64,000 nt of DNA from Piezodorus guildinii (GCA_023052935.1 CM041298.1:50977313-51041312); one strand, 5' to 3'; positions 1 to 11,534 are shown, numbered from the stretch's first letter. Numbers and translations are program-made. Notes: generated by a model from the sequence alone, not told the origin.

Positions 1-751
1 CTAAAATAATCAGTTAGTTTTATGTTCATTTCATCACTCTCATTAATTTTTAAAAGCTTGTGTATGAGATAATATTTTTTCTAAAATCTTTAGCTTTCCA
101 ACGGTATATCACACATGTATATTACTGCTCTTATGTTCAAAAACGAAAAATTGCATTAAAAAAATATTTTTTCTGTTTTCTCCTTTAGTTGGGTATCGAA
201 TTTATTCAATTTATACATTTACCTGTTTTTTATCAGCGTAAACAAGATAATATAGTTATTTTTATTTAATCTACAAAATTAAAGGTACTTTAGGGGAAGA
301 AAATTTAAAATATCGGCATATAAGCCCTGTCAGACCATTTTAATCAAAATAAAACCTACATGATATTAAAGCCCATTAAATTTTACATCGATATAGCGAG
401 TTTAATCAAAATCGTCGGAACCGTTTTCGAGAAAATCGAAAAAAAGTGCAAAATGCATAGTATAATGTGCCTCTTCTGGTAAGCTCATTTTGATGAAAGA
501 ATTTTTCACGTCACGGGCGTATATTTGTCTTAAATATGAAATTTCAGTTTGATAGACGTACCGTTTCCGCCCGGGAGTTACCACACACACACACACACAC
601 AGAGACCTTTTTGCGGGACTTGGTTATTTGGACTCAGGGGACCCTAAAACGTGTATTTCCGCTGAAAACTGGAATTCGAAAATTTTCACGATCGCAATAC
701 TTCCCCTTACTATATATAGTAAGTGAAAGTAAAAACGCCTTATATGTATTA
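1..751 (+). repeat. Rep-A copy 1, left side cut by window edge
   Basis: This copy matches the other Rep-A copies from about 120 bases inside the left end to the right end. It carries the shared internal landmarks: a CCCTGTCAGAC block near 330, a CA-rich run near 584-600, and the terminal TATATATAGTAAGTGAAAGTA ending near 751. Short ORFs inside it are not conserved between copies, so I regard it as non-coding. It is the same subfamily as the copy ending at 24932. Confidence 0.85.
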
Positions 752-924
752 ATGTTCTCTGAATTAATCACGTGTTGCGAAACATTGTTATACATCGCTA
801 ATATCTGACAGATGAAGTAAATATGAAAAGATAAGAAAATCCTTAACAAAGGAAAGTGTAAATAGCAAAGAGCTAAGTGTTGGGAAGAGTGTAAGAATTA
901 ATTAAGAAGAGGAAAGGAAAGGAG

Positions 925-1150
925 GGGGCGAGGGGATACAATGAGGGGATTTAGCAGGCCACGGCGGATGATATATGACCGCGCGCGGGAAATATCGCCC
1001 TGTCTCATTATGCCGCCATCTTGGTCCTGCGCCCCCGTGCGCCAATAAAACAGGGCTCAGGGTCTTGTCAGGTCAGGGTGTGCTGGTGGTAGTACGGGTT
1101 AGGGGCATCCGGCCCTCCCTCCCTGTCCTCATCTCGTCGGCTTTTATTAA
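925..1150. other. GC-rich island that looks single-copy, with YY1/Pho-like site
   Basis: This patch stands out from its AT-rich surroundings and has no partner elsewhere in the window. At about 1011-1023 it contains GCCGCCATCTTGG, which matches the known YY1/Pho consensus (core GCCAT). It also has several CpGs. A 106-codon open frame crosses it (975-1295, +) but shows no domain I recognise. Best reading: regulatory or promoter-like sequence; function inferred only. Confidence 0.35.
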
Positions 1151-1395
1151 AAAAATGAAGAGGGGAAGAAAAGAAAAGGGTCGTAAGTGGCCACTTTTCA
1201 CAGCTCAGGTGAAGAACATCAAAAAACTTCATTCTGCAACTTTACAACCCTCAATAGAGTCATTTAAAGGACTATATAAACGTAAGTTTTTATGAAGAGG
1301 AACAAAAGCGCATAAACATAAGTGATAATAAACATCTTAAGTTAAACTCTATATCACAATTCAAACGCTGATTTTCAATTTTGTTGTACTTTAAT

Positions 1396-2152
1396 CACTT
1401 TCACTTACTATATATAGTAAGCGAAAGTATTGCGATCTGAAAATCTTCGAATTCCAGTTTTCAATTAGTCGGCAAATAACACCAAAAAGTTTTTGGGGTA
1501 CTCCGCGAAACGGTAAGTTCTAACTGAAATCATATTAAGACAAATAACCCTAAGACAATTTTCATCGCTACTAAAACTTTATTGAAAATTTAAATGGCGG
1601 CTTTAATGTAAATTATTTTAGGTTTCATTCGGATAAAAATGGTCTGACAGGGCTTAAATGCCGATATTTTAATTTTTCTTCCTCTAAAGTGCCTTTAATT
1701 TTGTTGATTCTATAAAAAATAACTATATCATCTAGTTACCGATGATGAAAAACAGGTAAATATATAAATTGAATGAATTCGATACCCAAATAAAGGAAAA
1801 AACTGAAAAAATATATTTTTAACGAAATTTTTTTGATTTTGAACATAAGAGCAGTAATATACATGTATGATATAGCGTTGGAAAGCTAAAGATTTTAGAA
1901 AAAATATTATCTTATACTCAAGCTTTTAAAAGTTAATAGAAAGTGATGAAAAGAAGATAAAACTAACTGATTATTTTAGATAACAATATAATCGATTTTT
2001 TCATAAAACACATGTTTCTATATAAATTCAATTTATTTGATTCTTTAATAGTTTCACGTATTTTTATCTTTAACTGTATTTGAAAATTCTTTCATTGATT
2101 TTAAAAATGGAGGTAAGTGAAAGTCGTGTGTTGCCCGCACCAGATTTTTTTT
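1396..2152 (-). repeat. Rep-A copy 2, nearly full length
   Basis: Reverse orientation. The right end lies at 1399-1428 as a near-perfect 30-base palindrome (CTTTC..CTTAC TATATATA GTAAG..GAAAG). The left end lies at 2112-2150 (GTAAGTGAAAGTCGTG, then the CACCAGA-T-run end). The internal CCCTGTCAGAC landmark is near 1645 in reverse complement. Confidence 0.85.
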
Positions 2153-2354
2153 CTGTGATCGTTTACAATGTTCGAAGATTCTCCTTTTTAGAGCATTTTA
2201 AGGAATTAAGTCTGTTCACCTGAACTTTACTGGGACGTTAGCAATATTCGAATTATTCAATCGGGGATGAGGCTCCCCTTCTAGTTTGTTTCGGTCCTAC
2301 AACTAAAATTTAAACTGAAATTTATTTAATAGTTTTTGCACATCGTTGGGGTAC

Positions 2355-2800
2355 TGCAGGAAGTGTGACTTACCAAATATGGTGATAATTATAAGTGTAG
2401 CTTATTTTTAAAAAAATTCAGAGTCCTCTCAGTTAGAATTTGTATTTTCAACACTTCATGTGATTCCGAATGTTTTTACTCATATTTTAATATCGTCAAT
2501 AAAATCTGATACTGTGGTTTTGTCATACTTGGCTCAAACGACGTCAGAAGTAAAAGCTGAAATCAATAAAGGAGATAGCACTGCTCCTTGTGGAATACCA
2601 AATGTAAAATGTACCCAACCGGAAAGCTCTTTGGTAACTTTTGCTGTCAAAAGCTACTGCTTCAAAACAATTAATAGGACCGAATATAATTGTTCCGGAC
2701 ACCTAAGTCGAATCTGTTGTTGGCAGAGGATTTCATGTGTCACAGAATTGAATGCTTTGGAACAGTCGAGTGCTATCACTGCAGTGGCAGTTGATTATCA
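2355..2800 (-). pseudogene. Non-LTR retrotransposon reverse transcriptase fragment (palm motifs)
   Basis: The minus strand reads ALDCSKAFNSVTHEIL (near 2725-2785), then GIPQGAVLSPLL (near 2575-2610), then FIDDIKI (near 2485-2505). These are the first catalytic Asp motif, the FPQG-type motif and the (Y/F)xDD motif of LINE reverse transcriptases, in the correct order and spacing. At least one stop interrupts the frame (before LLTAKV), so the fragment is dead. A 127-codon open frame on the plus strand over the same bases is an antisense shadow. A second, more decayed copy lies at 5147-5520. Clade not assigned; Jockey/CR1-like is plausible. Confidence 0.8.
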
Positions 2801-2861
2801 AAAGGTATATTGTGTTTTAACACATGAAATGACTGGTTTTTGAGTAGGGAAGAAATAAAAA

Positions 2862-2985
2862 AATCTCTGCAAATTATTACACAATGTTTATTATTTCCAA
2901 ATAACTATATTTGGGTATAACAGTTTTATAGCTGTTTAAAGCAATTTTACTAATAAGAAAAGCGATTATTAATCAAAATAAAATG
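2862..2985 (+). repeat. Rep-B copy
   Basis: AT-rich segment including CAAATTATTACACAATG and ATTTCCAAATAACTATAT. Similar sequence recurs at 4500-4545 and 37768-37875, and inverted at 45420-45480 and 47882-47995. Non-coding; identity unknown. Confidence 0.6.
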
Positions 2986-3187
2986 CCAATCATCACTGCT
3001 AATTTTAAAACGTATATCTCTGCTATTTATGAACTTCTTTCAATGATTCCTTTTTTGTTTTGTAGAAAATTTGAAGGTTATCGAATCTACTAACTGTATC
3101 GAAACGATTACCAAAAACATTCAATTTTTTTCTGTATCTTTGATAATAACCGAGTTATGGTGGAAATTATATCTTATAAGTTGTGGC

Positions 3188-3192
<5 letters not shown>

Positions 3193-3236
<44 letters not shown>
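3193..3236. repeat. (TA)n microsatellite
   Basis: Uninterrupted TA dinucleotides, about 22 units. Confidence 0.95.
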
Positions 3237-3238
<2 letters not shown>

Positions 3239-3299
3239 ATTATATATTTATTTTATTTCCTTGTTTATCAAGGTTAACTGATTCTAAAACTGCCCACTG

Positions 3300-4380
3300 T
3301 TTTATAATTTAAAATTGTGTATTAATTTGAAACTTACAATTTTGTCCCTATCTTCGAAAATAACTAAAAGATAATTGAGTTTTAATAGGCGTGGTACATA
3401 AGGAGAATTCATTTTTTTTCTTTTCGTCTGCTGTTCTCTGATCCTAAAACTTTATAAATATTTTCGATCTCTTTAAAAATAACTGAGTTATTCAATTAAA
3501 ACATTTTTAATCGGGTCGATTGTCATCATGAGTCACAGGTTTGATTAAGTTTTCCGAGAAATGGTGCGTCTTTTTGACAAAAAAAAAAAAAAACAAGGAA
3601 ATAGACGCCTCTTGACTTTTCAACGGCTGACGTTCGTGAGCTGGTGTGGGAGCCAGGAATCTTACTTTTGCCATTCCGATCAATATTAAATGCCTGAAAA
3701 CTGCCAAATGACTTGTGCCTGGCTCTAACGTAAGTTCCGAGACTTTTTTATAAGGTATTCTTCCACGGCTATCTTAAGACCTTCGTACTTCACTGATGTT
3801 AGATGCCGCTCACCAAAACGATTTTGTTAACCAATGACGGATGGTTCTTTCATAAGAAACATATTCACCAAAACCATGATTATATAAAAAAAAAAAGAGA
3901 TTAAAAAATCGGCTTATTTGAAAATATTTATTCGGTATTGATACCCAGATAAGTATGTCATCTGAAATCCCTTAACAGTTTTTATATTCGATATAGCTAT
4001 TAACATTTTTTTTTTCAATCAAAAGGGAACACCTCTCAAAAGTATAAAATATTGAAAATTAGATTTTAAATAAATATTTACAGTAAACACACTTAATATA
4101 TCATATTAGGAATATCTCTAGTGATATAGAAAATGTCAGATGAATATTCATAAAATATCGAGGGAGCATAAATAAATAAGACGGAATAATTAATTCTAAA
4201 TAGATAATTATGCTGATTGTTTCCCTCAGTAATTACCTCCCGCTGTCTTCCAACAACTCATGAATTGATTTTCTTACAGTAATATAATACAAATATTACA
4301 TGTAGAGAGATAACGAAAGAATTTCTTGTAATCTTAGAAACGATACGGAGCAGGCTATACACTTCACGCAATACGGGACG
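3300..4380. other. AT-rich sequence without recognised genes
   Basis: I see no coding signal. Phrases at 3330-3500 (CTATCTTCGAAAATAACT) resemble the Rep-C material near 45 and 48.9 kb. The 66-codon minus-strand frame at 3507-3707 has no recognisable domain. Confidence 0.4.
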
Positions 4381-4435
4381 GTTGTGGGGGGTGAAAGGAT
4401 CAAAACGATCAGTCATGGTCAGACACACTTAAGAG

Positions 4436-4440
<5 letters not shown>

Positions 4441-4477
<37 letters not shown>
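4441..4477. repeat. (TA)n microsatellite
   Basis: About 18 TA units, followed within 20 bases by a Rep-B fragment (4500-4545). Confidence 0.95.
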
Positions 4478-4481
<4 letters not shown>

Positions 4482-4659
4482 TTCAAAACAAAAAAATAAA
4501 AGCTTCAAATTATTATACAATGGTTTATTGTTTCCTAGTAATTTATGTTCAAGGAAAATTGGGAGTCACGACTGTATGGCGTATAAGTTCTCTAATGTAT
4601 GGCGTATTTAATTTTATGAAGGTGGAGGTAAAAAAATAATGTAAAGTAGTGAAAAGTAT

Positions 4660-4712
4660 TAATGAAACAACTTTTCGACCCACATTGCGGGTTATCATCA
4701 GGGCTGTCTCTT
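4660..4712 (-). repeat. Penelope-like terminal fragment with hammerhead-like motif
   Basis: In reverse complement it reads CTGATGA, a 17-nt helix-loop, then GAAAA. This matches the CTGATGA...GAAAC module at 35901-35943, 36511-36547 and 61617-61646. The helix bases differ but keep pairing: ACCC/GGGT here against GCCTAC/GTAGGC there. The cleavage-side GUC is not preserved. Confidence 0.55.
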
Positions 4713-4787
4713 TCTTAAGCTATTCATGATAGGATTTTTATTGATTTATTTATTTTTTGATTTATACGGATTATTTCATTAGTTACA

Positions 4788-4935
4788 AAATAAAAAGCAT
4801 TTAGGATTTTTTAAAGGATTGCAAGGATTGAAGGGGATGGAATTTTATGGTTCCGTGGAGCCCCAAAGCACAATTCCATTTGTCCTAATAGGTCTGATGA
4901 TGGAAATATTAGTTTTTGTTGAATATAAGTCCGGG
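4788..4935 (-). pseudogene. Jockey-like LINE fragment (RT C-terminal region)
   Basis: The minus strand aligns base by base with part of the LINE copies at 56930-57675 and 53330-54010, covering the LWG / iq..qskilrkil region. It is heavily diverged and has no open frame left. Confidence 0.65.
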
Positions 4936-5078
4936 TCGTTTGTCATGTTCGTATTGTAAAAAACAGTGCCTAAGAGCAGCCAACTTCTTTTCGAGTTATG
5001 TTTAGTAATAATCAACAAAATGTTTTATAATTAAAACAAGTTTCATACCCCATTGGTGTTCAAGTGACAGTGAACAAC

Positions 5079-5082
<4 letters not shown>

Positions 5083-5146
<64 letters not shown>
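5083..5146. repeat. (TA)n microsatellite
   Basis: About 31 TA units, directly abutting the LINE fragment that follows. Confidence 0.95.
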
Positions 5147-5148
<2 letters not shown>

Positions 5149-5520
5149 GAGGTGTGACTTCACCAAGTATGGTACTGGTTATGAGTTTTGTTGAGTTACA
5201 AAATTTGTATTTTCAACACTTCATGTGAATTCGACGTTTTTACTTTAATATTACTATTATCAATAAAAGCTGATACAACGGCTTTGTCGTGCTTTCTTTT
5301 CACGACGTAAAAAGTGTAAAATGAAATTAATATAGGAGATAGTACAGCTCCTTGTGTAATACCACATGTAAGATGTACTCAACCGGAAAGTTCTTTGGTA
5401 ACTTCTACTGTGACAGTATAGCGACTGCTCAAAAACGATTTAATGACCGAATATAATTGTCCCGGACGCCAAAATCTCAAAAATTATCATCGCTAATTGT
5501 TTATATTGTCATTTTGAGAC
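5147..5520 (-). pseudogene. Second copy of the RT palm fragment seen at 2355-2800
   Basis: In reverse complement it reads GITQGAVLSPILISFYT, then AFIDNSNI, matching GIPQGAVLSPLL and FIDDIKI of the first copy. The DD catalytic pair has become DN and stops are present. Both copies lie in the same orientation and share about 90 bases on the side beyond the xDD motif (AATTTGTATTTTCAACACTT). Confidence 0.7.
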
Positions 5521-5635
5521 TAAAAGTCCTCTCATGAAGCCTTATAGAAAGTGACCGACTCACTTTTATAATAAAACAAATGTTAATTTAACCATTTATG
5601 AGAATTAAAAAATCAAGTTATAATTTAGTCAATTT

Positions 5636-6477
5636 TTACTTTTACTTACCTATATATAGAATATATAGTAAGGAAAAGTAATGCGATTGTGATAATTTCC
5701 GAATTCTAGTTTTCAACGGAAATACACATTTTTGGGTCCCCTGAGTAAGTCCAGCGCGAAAACGAAAAATCCTATGAAACTGAAATTTCACATTTAAGAC
5801 AACTATACTCCCAAGATACGACAGCTTTTCATCTAAATCGGTTAACCATAAAAGCCACTTTATATCATGCATTTTGCACTTATTTACGGTTTTCACAAAA
5901 ACGGCTCTAACTATTTTGATTAAACTCGCTATGTCGATGTAAATTTGAACGGGCTATAAGATCATGTAGGTTTCATTCTGATTGAATTAGTCCGACAGGG
6001 CTTAAATGCCAATATTTTATATTTTTTTCTTCTGAAGTGCCTTTAATTTTGTAGATTCTATCAAAATAACTATATTATCTTGTTACCACTGATGAAAAAC
6101 AGGTAAATATATAAATTGAATGAATTTGATACCCAACTAAAGGAAAAAACTGAAATAATATTTTTTTAATGCAATTTTTTGTTTTTGTACATAAGAATTG
6201 TAATATACATGTGTAATATACCGTTGGCAAGCTAAAGATTTTAGAAAAAAATATTATCTAATACACAAGCTTGTAAAAGTTAATAAAGAGTGATGAAAAG
6301 CCGATAAAACTAAGTGATTATTTTAGAAGATTATATAACTGATTATTTAATGAAGCACATGTTTCTATTAAAATCGAATGAAAATAATTCTTTAACAATT
6401 TATTTCGTTTCTAAATTCATTTAAATAGATAAATAGAGGAGGTAAGTGAAAGTCGTGTGTTGCGCGCTGCAGATTTT
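5636..6477 (-). repeat. Rep-A copy 3, about full length
   Basis: Right end at 5636-5680, carrying an ATATATAGAATATATAG hairpin core. Left end at 6437-6477 (GTAAGTGAAAGTCGTGTGTTG). The 842-base length gives one of the best measures of a complete element. Open frames inside (for example 5642-5896) are not conserved in other copies. Confidence 0.85.
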
Positions 6478-7150
6478 TTAAAGAAATTTTCCCCCACCAT
6501 TTTAAAAAACTATATAAAACCTAAATTCAGATCGTGGCAATAACGGGAAACATAAGAGAGGCAGGATGAAGTGTGAAGTTAGGAGAGGATTAGGTTAAGG
6601 AGGTGGTTATTGTCGAGGGTGGCTTGGGGTAGGTGCAGCACCTCATCTCAAAGTCAGATCTAGGGTCAGGCCTAAACCTCCTTCTCTCCGGCGGTCACAG
6701 CTTAATTGAAACAATAACTCCTACCTCCTCTAACCCCTATTACCCTCTACCAAAGTAATCCAAAAGGTAATTTTACAGGCGTCTTAAGTATAACAATTAA
6801 TAAAATATAAAACCAATCTATGCACATCACTAAGTACTGATAGATATTAGAGCAGTATCTGCTTAACCTCAGTGGATAGGGCAATGAATGGTTATGTTAA
6901 AGGTTTTGGATAATCATATTTTACAAATGGATCTATAAAACAAAATTACCGTTTTATCAAATTTAAGATTTTAAAGGATTATAAATATTTTTAAAAACGG
7001 GATAATAGTAGCCAACAAATGCTACTTTGGGTTAAGCAAGCAGCTAAGGAAGCGGATACTCTTCAGACAGACCAAGCTCCACCTATAGAAGACATCGGTA
7101 CGTCCCGTACTGCTCTATGGATCGTGGTGTTAGGCGCCTTCAAAGGCGAT
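6478..7150. other. Intergenic; purine/pyrimidine-skewed GC patch
   Basis: Bases 6560-6770 are GC-richer and seem single-copy, with purine-rich then pyrimidine-rich halves. No coding evidence; nothing recognised in the remainder. Confidence 0.3.
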
Positions 7151-7500
7151 AGAAAAGGGAATCCTTATTTTTTCCACCTTATTTTTGGAGGAGTAAAAGT
7201 TAGAGAGGAGTGGAAGCGGCGCACCTGTCAGGACCTCTATAATGCTTTTGGAGATGGTGATGTGGTCCGGGCTATGAAGTTGAGGCGTTTAAGATACGCA
7301 GGACACATTGCCAGGATGGCGAATGGAGAACTGTCCAGAATATTGCTCACTCAATCGATCCATAGGATTAGAAGAAGAGGAAGACCAGGGCTGAGATGGC
7401 TAGCATGTCAAAAAAGCATCGGCTTAATATCGTGATGATTGAAGGAAACGGTTGGAGAAGGCCAAGACACGTAACCGGCTTGTAGCGCCATGAAATAAAT
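7150..7500 (+). pseudogene. RTE-like LINE, C-terminal RT fragment
   Basis: The plus frame reads FGGVKVREEWKRRTCQDLY, then AMKLRRLRYAGHIARMANGE, then IRRRGRPGLRWLACQ. This is the conserved tail of RTE-type ORF proteins (KxxRLRWxGHxxRM ... RRRGRPxxRW). After a premature stop at about 7433 the matching end (NGWRRPRHVTGL) can still be read downstream, and short AAAT units follow. Only the last part of the element remains (5' truncated). The first 45 residues of the open frame (7019-7150) are not recognised and may be flank. Confidence 0.8.
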
Positions 7501-8028
7501 AAATATTTTAATCCTAAATAATACTTACCAAAACATGATAATCACATTAGAGCATTTTATGGTATCAGCTTCTTTAACCTTATTCGACATTTTAAAAAAA
7601 AGCCTCAGTTACGTTATTTGTTCCAAAAGACAAAAAAAACAAAAACAGTGTTGTTTCAAAATATCGTAATTTTCAGACATTACTGAATAATAATTAAAAA
7701 AAAAAACGCTTGAGCAACTTGTGGAATTATTAAACATGAAGGAGAAGGTGCTCTTGACCAGCTCTCTGTCCAGTTTTTTTTTTTTTTTTTTAATTAGCAG
7801 TGGAGATACGACGTTGAAAAGGAAGAAGGTCTCCGAGCGAACATTCTTGGATATTGATGAGGTTCTGCAGGAATTTTTTAAGTCAAATCCATCCACAAGA
7901 ACTTGTTAGGGAGTTTGGTGTTTCTAAAGAAACTATTAGTCTTCATAGGAAGGTAGAAAACAGAATTAGATTAGTCCAATCCAAATCGACTCCTTAGCAA
8001 TGAGCCAAAATGTTAGCAATTTCTAAAA
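7500..8028. other. No recognised feature; poly-T run
   Basis: AT-rich; T run at 7773-7790. The opposite open frames here are both short and unsupported. Confidence 0.3.
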
Positions 8029-8105
8029 AAATTTTTTTTTATTTATTTATATTTTATTGAATTTTACAACTGTATATTACATAAATACAATCAGTAAAAG
8101 TGATG
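8029..8105 (-). repeat. 3' tail of a Jockey-like LINE
   Basis: The sequence TTTATTTATTT...TTTTACAACTGTAT matches the 3' terminus of the copies at 56930 and 53330 (AATTTACAACTGTATTAAAT). Only the tail inserted or survives. Confidence 0.5.
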
Positions 8106-8418
8106 AAATTTGTAAAAATTAATTGATTTGATGAACCTTTACTTTAATACCTTTAATGAAAAGTAGGTTTGCCGGATAATGCCAAATTCCCGCGAGCAAT
8201 AATTAGATCGCGGTCATACTTCTTTGTAAAAAGGGGGCTATCGTAAAAAAAAATCCATGCTTTGCGTTTTTTGCTATTTTTAAGGTTTTATTTATCACGA
8301 CTTTTTTCCCGATGGATGCTCAATGAACTCTGCGAAAAACTGGAAGGATTGTACACAAAGTTGTCAGAGAGTTATCCTGCTTTGATCAACTGGAAAGGAG
8401 TTAGTCCTCACTCTCTCC

Positions 8419-8424
<6 letters not shown>

Positions 8425-8459
<35 letters not shown>
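8425..8459. repeat. Poly-T then poly-G tract
   Basis: About 25 T followed by 9 G. It adjoins the SINE-3 end at 8470 and could include its tail. Confidence 0.9.
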
Positions 8460-8463
<4 letters not shown>

Positions 8464-8464
8464 T

Positions 8465-8550
8465 TCGTTTGTTCATCTAACGTCACTTTTGTGTTACTGA
8501 GGCTAATCAGACGATTCTACAGTAATTTTTACCTGAGTCATAAAATCACT
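8465..8550 (-). repeat. SINE-3 3' fragment
   Basis: AACGTCACTTTTGTG...GCTAATCAGACGAT...GAGTCATAAA matches the 3' part of SINE-3 copies at 34975-35252 and 38300-38587, same orientation. The tRNA-like half is missing. Confidence 0.6.
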
Positions 8551-9230
8551 ATATAATTGAAGAAATACGTACGTGGATCCGCTACTGATGGTGAGATTTT
8601 TCAATGTAAGTTAAGATATTATTAAGGTTTTTGATATACATATATTTATATATTTATTTATTTATATTTATAATAATGCATCAAGCAGAGATGCAGATAT
8701 CAACAACATATAAAAGGTAAAATCTTTAAGTTGACCACCCTGTATTGGAATCGGGTATTTTCGAAAAAGAAATCCTGCGAAATAGAAGGGGGAGAACTGT
8801 GGAGCGATAAGAGATAAGGAATAGAGAGAAAGGAATTGAGAAATGCTGGTCACATAGGAACAGTTAGAGAGGTGGAGCCCTTGATAGTGAAGATAGCAGC
8901 GCGGGTCAGTAATAGACTGCCCGCCATTACCCCACTCTACTGATAACCATGATAACCATCATACATATTTATTCCCTTCTCGCAGCCCTCATCCCTTAGT
9001 GTCTTTAGGATATACCTTCTCAGTTCAGATTCAATTCCCCCTTCAATAATTATCAACGTTTTAAATTATACCATGATCATTACATTCGATTGCCAGTGAT
9101 TAATTATGTTTTAACGCTATCGATCACTTATTTTTATGAAAATTTAGCATTCAATAAGCTCCTTTGAAAACGATTAACCGTGGGACATAACGTAACTCTG
9201 ATATATAAATTAATATATCCGCAATTGAAC
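8551..9230. other. No recognised feature
   Basis: AT-rich apart from a small GC patch at 8870-9010. No coding motif seen on either strand. Confidence 0.3.
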
Positions 9231-9234
9231 ACCA

Positions 9235-9700
9235 GAAACTAACCATCATCATGCTTCTAGATTTCTCTAAAGCATTTAATACAGTTGACCATAATATCCT
9301 CCTCGCCAAACTACAAATTTTTCCTTTATCCAACTGTGCTCTGCGCAGGTTCGAGTCCTTCACAATATGCGGTATTCCCAAGTACCTGCTTCTATGACTT
9401 TGCCTCTTTCCTATGGTGTTCCTCATGGTTCATCATTATCTCCCACCCAAAGCTGTATATACATCATTTGTATACACCTTCTCCTCCACGTTTATCACTT
9501 CCAATATCATATCTAGGACGATTTACAAATTTACTTATCCTTCCCTTCTACAAACCTAGTACTATAAACTGAAAAGCTTCAAGATGATCTGAATCGAACT
9601 TTACTTGGGCAGCTGATAACTAGTTGAATGCAGAGAAGACTAAGGCTGTAGTAAAAAGGATCCAATCCGCTCCTTAAAACTCCTCCCTCAATCACTGTTT
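9235..9700 (+). pseudogene. CR1/L2- or Jockey-like LINE, RT palm fragment
   Basis: The plus strand reads MLLDFSKAFNTVDHNILLAK (9250-9310). After a frameshift it reads GVPHGSSLSPT (near 9418-9450) and *DDLQIYLS (near 9515-9545), where the residue before the DD pair is now a stop. It continues with LQDDLNRTL and AEKTKAVVK. These are the successive RT motifs of LINE ORF2 in the right order. Frameshifts and stops make it a relic. The C-terminal fragments at 19600, 28290 and 54600 may be the same family, but they do not overlap this segment. Confidence 0.82.
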
Positions 9701-9959
9701 CTCATAATAACCCAATAAAGTTTCACCAAACCAATCACTTTAGCTCAAACCTTGTACTTGAAAAACAATACTGAAACGATTGTTTAACTGTTTTATACGG
9801 TTTATCTTCATGATCTCCATGGACACCTCTGTCACACGATTCTCTGAAGAACTCTCTAACCTATTAAGTATTTTTTTGCATCCTTCCTCTTCCAAATTCT
9901 CTACACCCGCCTCCCGATATACTTCTCGAATATCTTTCTTTTTAAATACTCTGTATAGT

Positions 9960-10560
9960 AGATAATACTCTTAATAAAGTAGATAATAACAAGCTGACAA
10001 GGCCGGTTTTAGCCTGTAGTATATATTTCTTATAATGTGACAAAATATATTTTTATGGCGTTGATGACGACCCGTAGTTAAACGCCTATAAATCACACCA
10101 ATCAAATATATTTTTATATGTTCCATATACAGGACTGATTAAAGGATCCTTTAAAATGGCAAAGGCCGAAACTTAGGTGAGAGAAAAAATAAATAAAAGG
10201 ATTGTTTTTATTTAAAAAGAACCTAACAATAAATTATTATATTAAATAGTGCAGTAAAAATGTGCAACACTGCATGTAAAAATTTGTCCTCTTGAGTCAT
10301 GCTTACTTTACAAACTTGGGTAGAAGTAAAAAATATACTGCAATGGGATATGTAGTATCTATGTCCTGATTGATTTTTATGGTGTTTTTTTATTTTGAAA
10401 GACACCACGCATTTATGATGATGGCTTTTAAGAGAATATCAACTGGTGTTGAACTTGGTGAGAAAGGTGAAGTTATTAATGAATTGTGAATGAAGGGGAA
10501 GTGAATTGAATATAAAGGAAGCGGTAGGATAAGACTATGATAATGTAGACTCTATATTAT
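9960..10560. other. AT-rich; weak hammerhead-like phrase
   Basis: At about 10134-10173 a CTGATTA...GGCCGAAAC phrase resembles the Penelope-like module but lacks the CTGATGA core. Nothing else recognised. Confidence 0.25.
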
Positions 10561-10740
10561 AGCGCACTCTATATCTCCACAGTTATCCTGGCCGTTTATT
10601 AGCTGTGATGTTGTGATCCGGGGGCTTAGGGCCTCATGTTTAATTGAACGAGCTTCGACCCCTACTTCTACTCCCGTCACCTCTTCTGGACCTCTTAGCT
10701 GCAAGTGCCGATCGTTACCACCATTGTTCGCCACAAAGTA
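10560..10740. other. GC-richer segment that looks single-copy
   Basis: Balanced composition with CpGs and no copy elsewhere in the window. A 60-codon minus frame (10552-10734) has no recognisable domain. Possible conserved regulatory sequence or an unrecognised exon. Confidence 0.25.
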
Positions 10741-10820
10741 GTATTTACTCTGGTTCAGTCATTGGTTTTATCAACTGTTGTATTATTAATTAATTTCGAT
10801 ATAATTTGGCCAAAACTCAG

Positions 10821-11039
10821 GGAGCAGCGTGGTCTATTGGATTTTCTCTAGGTCTCGGGTTCGAACCCCGTCTGTGGCAGGATAATATATTCTGTCATTC
10901 CAGCCGTGGAGCGACCCTGGGGTTCGCAGACCCTCCTGAGGCACACCCAGCCTCTACAAAGTATACGCTAAAACTTTGGCGCTAGGGGTGATGGAATAAT
11001 CAACCTCCTGCTTGGCCTTGAAACAATTCAAAACAAACG
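10821..11039 (+). repeat. SINE-1 (tRNA-derived), diverged copy
   Basis: Box A-like TGGTCTATTGG and a box B match GGGTTCGAACCCC lie about 30 bases apart, as in pol III promoters of tRNA-derived SINEs. The body (ATATTCTGTCATTCCAGCCG..) matches the copies at 27530, 46459 and, inverted, 50868 and 13630. The acceptor stem is missing, so this is not a functional tRNA. Confidence 0.8.
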
Positions 11040-11534
11040 AGATCCTTCATTGGGTAGAGGTATAGGTATGTCAATACTAATCAATCCTATTTAAAACAAT
11101 AATGGTAGTTAATCATCGTGTATTCAATAGGGAATTGAGTGTCTATAGTATTTTTGAGAACGTTTTTTTCACCCTCAAAAATGTAACTCTTTAACACGAT
11201 GAAGCTCTATTGGTGTGGCTCGGATCTAAAATTTTCTGCCAGTTCCTTATCAGAAATTTAATGTAGAATATTTTTCATAATCTGACTTTTGCCCTATCTA
11301 CCGTTTATGAGCTATATTGGTTCGAATGATAATGCCGCCATATATGTACGAATGTGCATAGACGATTGAAATAAATTTTTTAAGTAGATTATTTCTTCTC
11401 CATCAATCCGTAAACTCAATTTCTCCCTGGCTGAGGAAAGTAATAGATCATAAATACCCATCATCTTTTCTTTTGTTCACAATCAGGAAAAGATTAATTT
11501 TTTTTTTTAAATTATTTTATACTTTCCCTCAACT
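11040..11534. other. AT-rich, no recognised feature
   Basis: No repeat or coding match seen. Confidence 0.3.

Noticed and set aside
2460..2843. 127-codon plus-strand protein
   Set aside because: It is antisense to clear reverse transcriptase motifs on the minus strand.
3507..3707. 66-codon minus frame with a plausible-looking sequence
   Set aside because: Short, no domain, and read through a poly-A/T run.
10134..10173. Further hammerhead motifs here and at 37600
   Set aside because: The CTGATGA core is not intact (CTGATTA, TTGATAA) and no stem II can be drawn with confidence.
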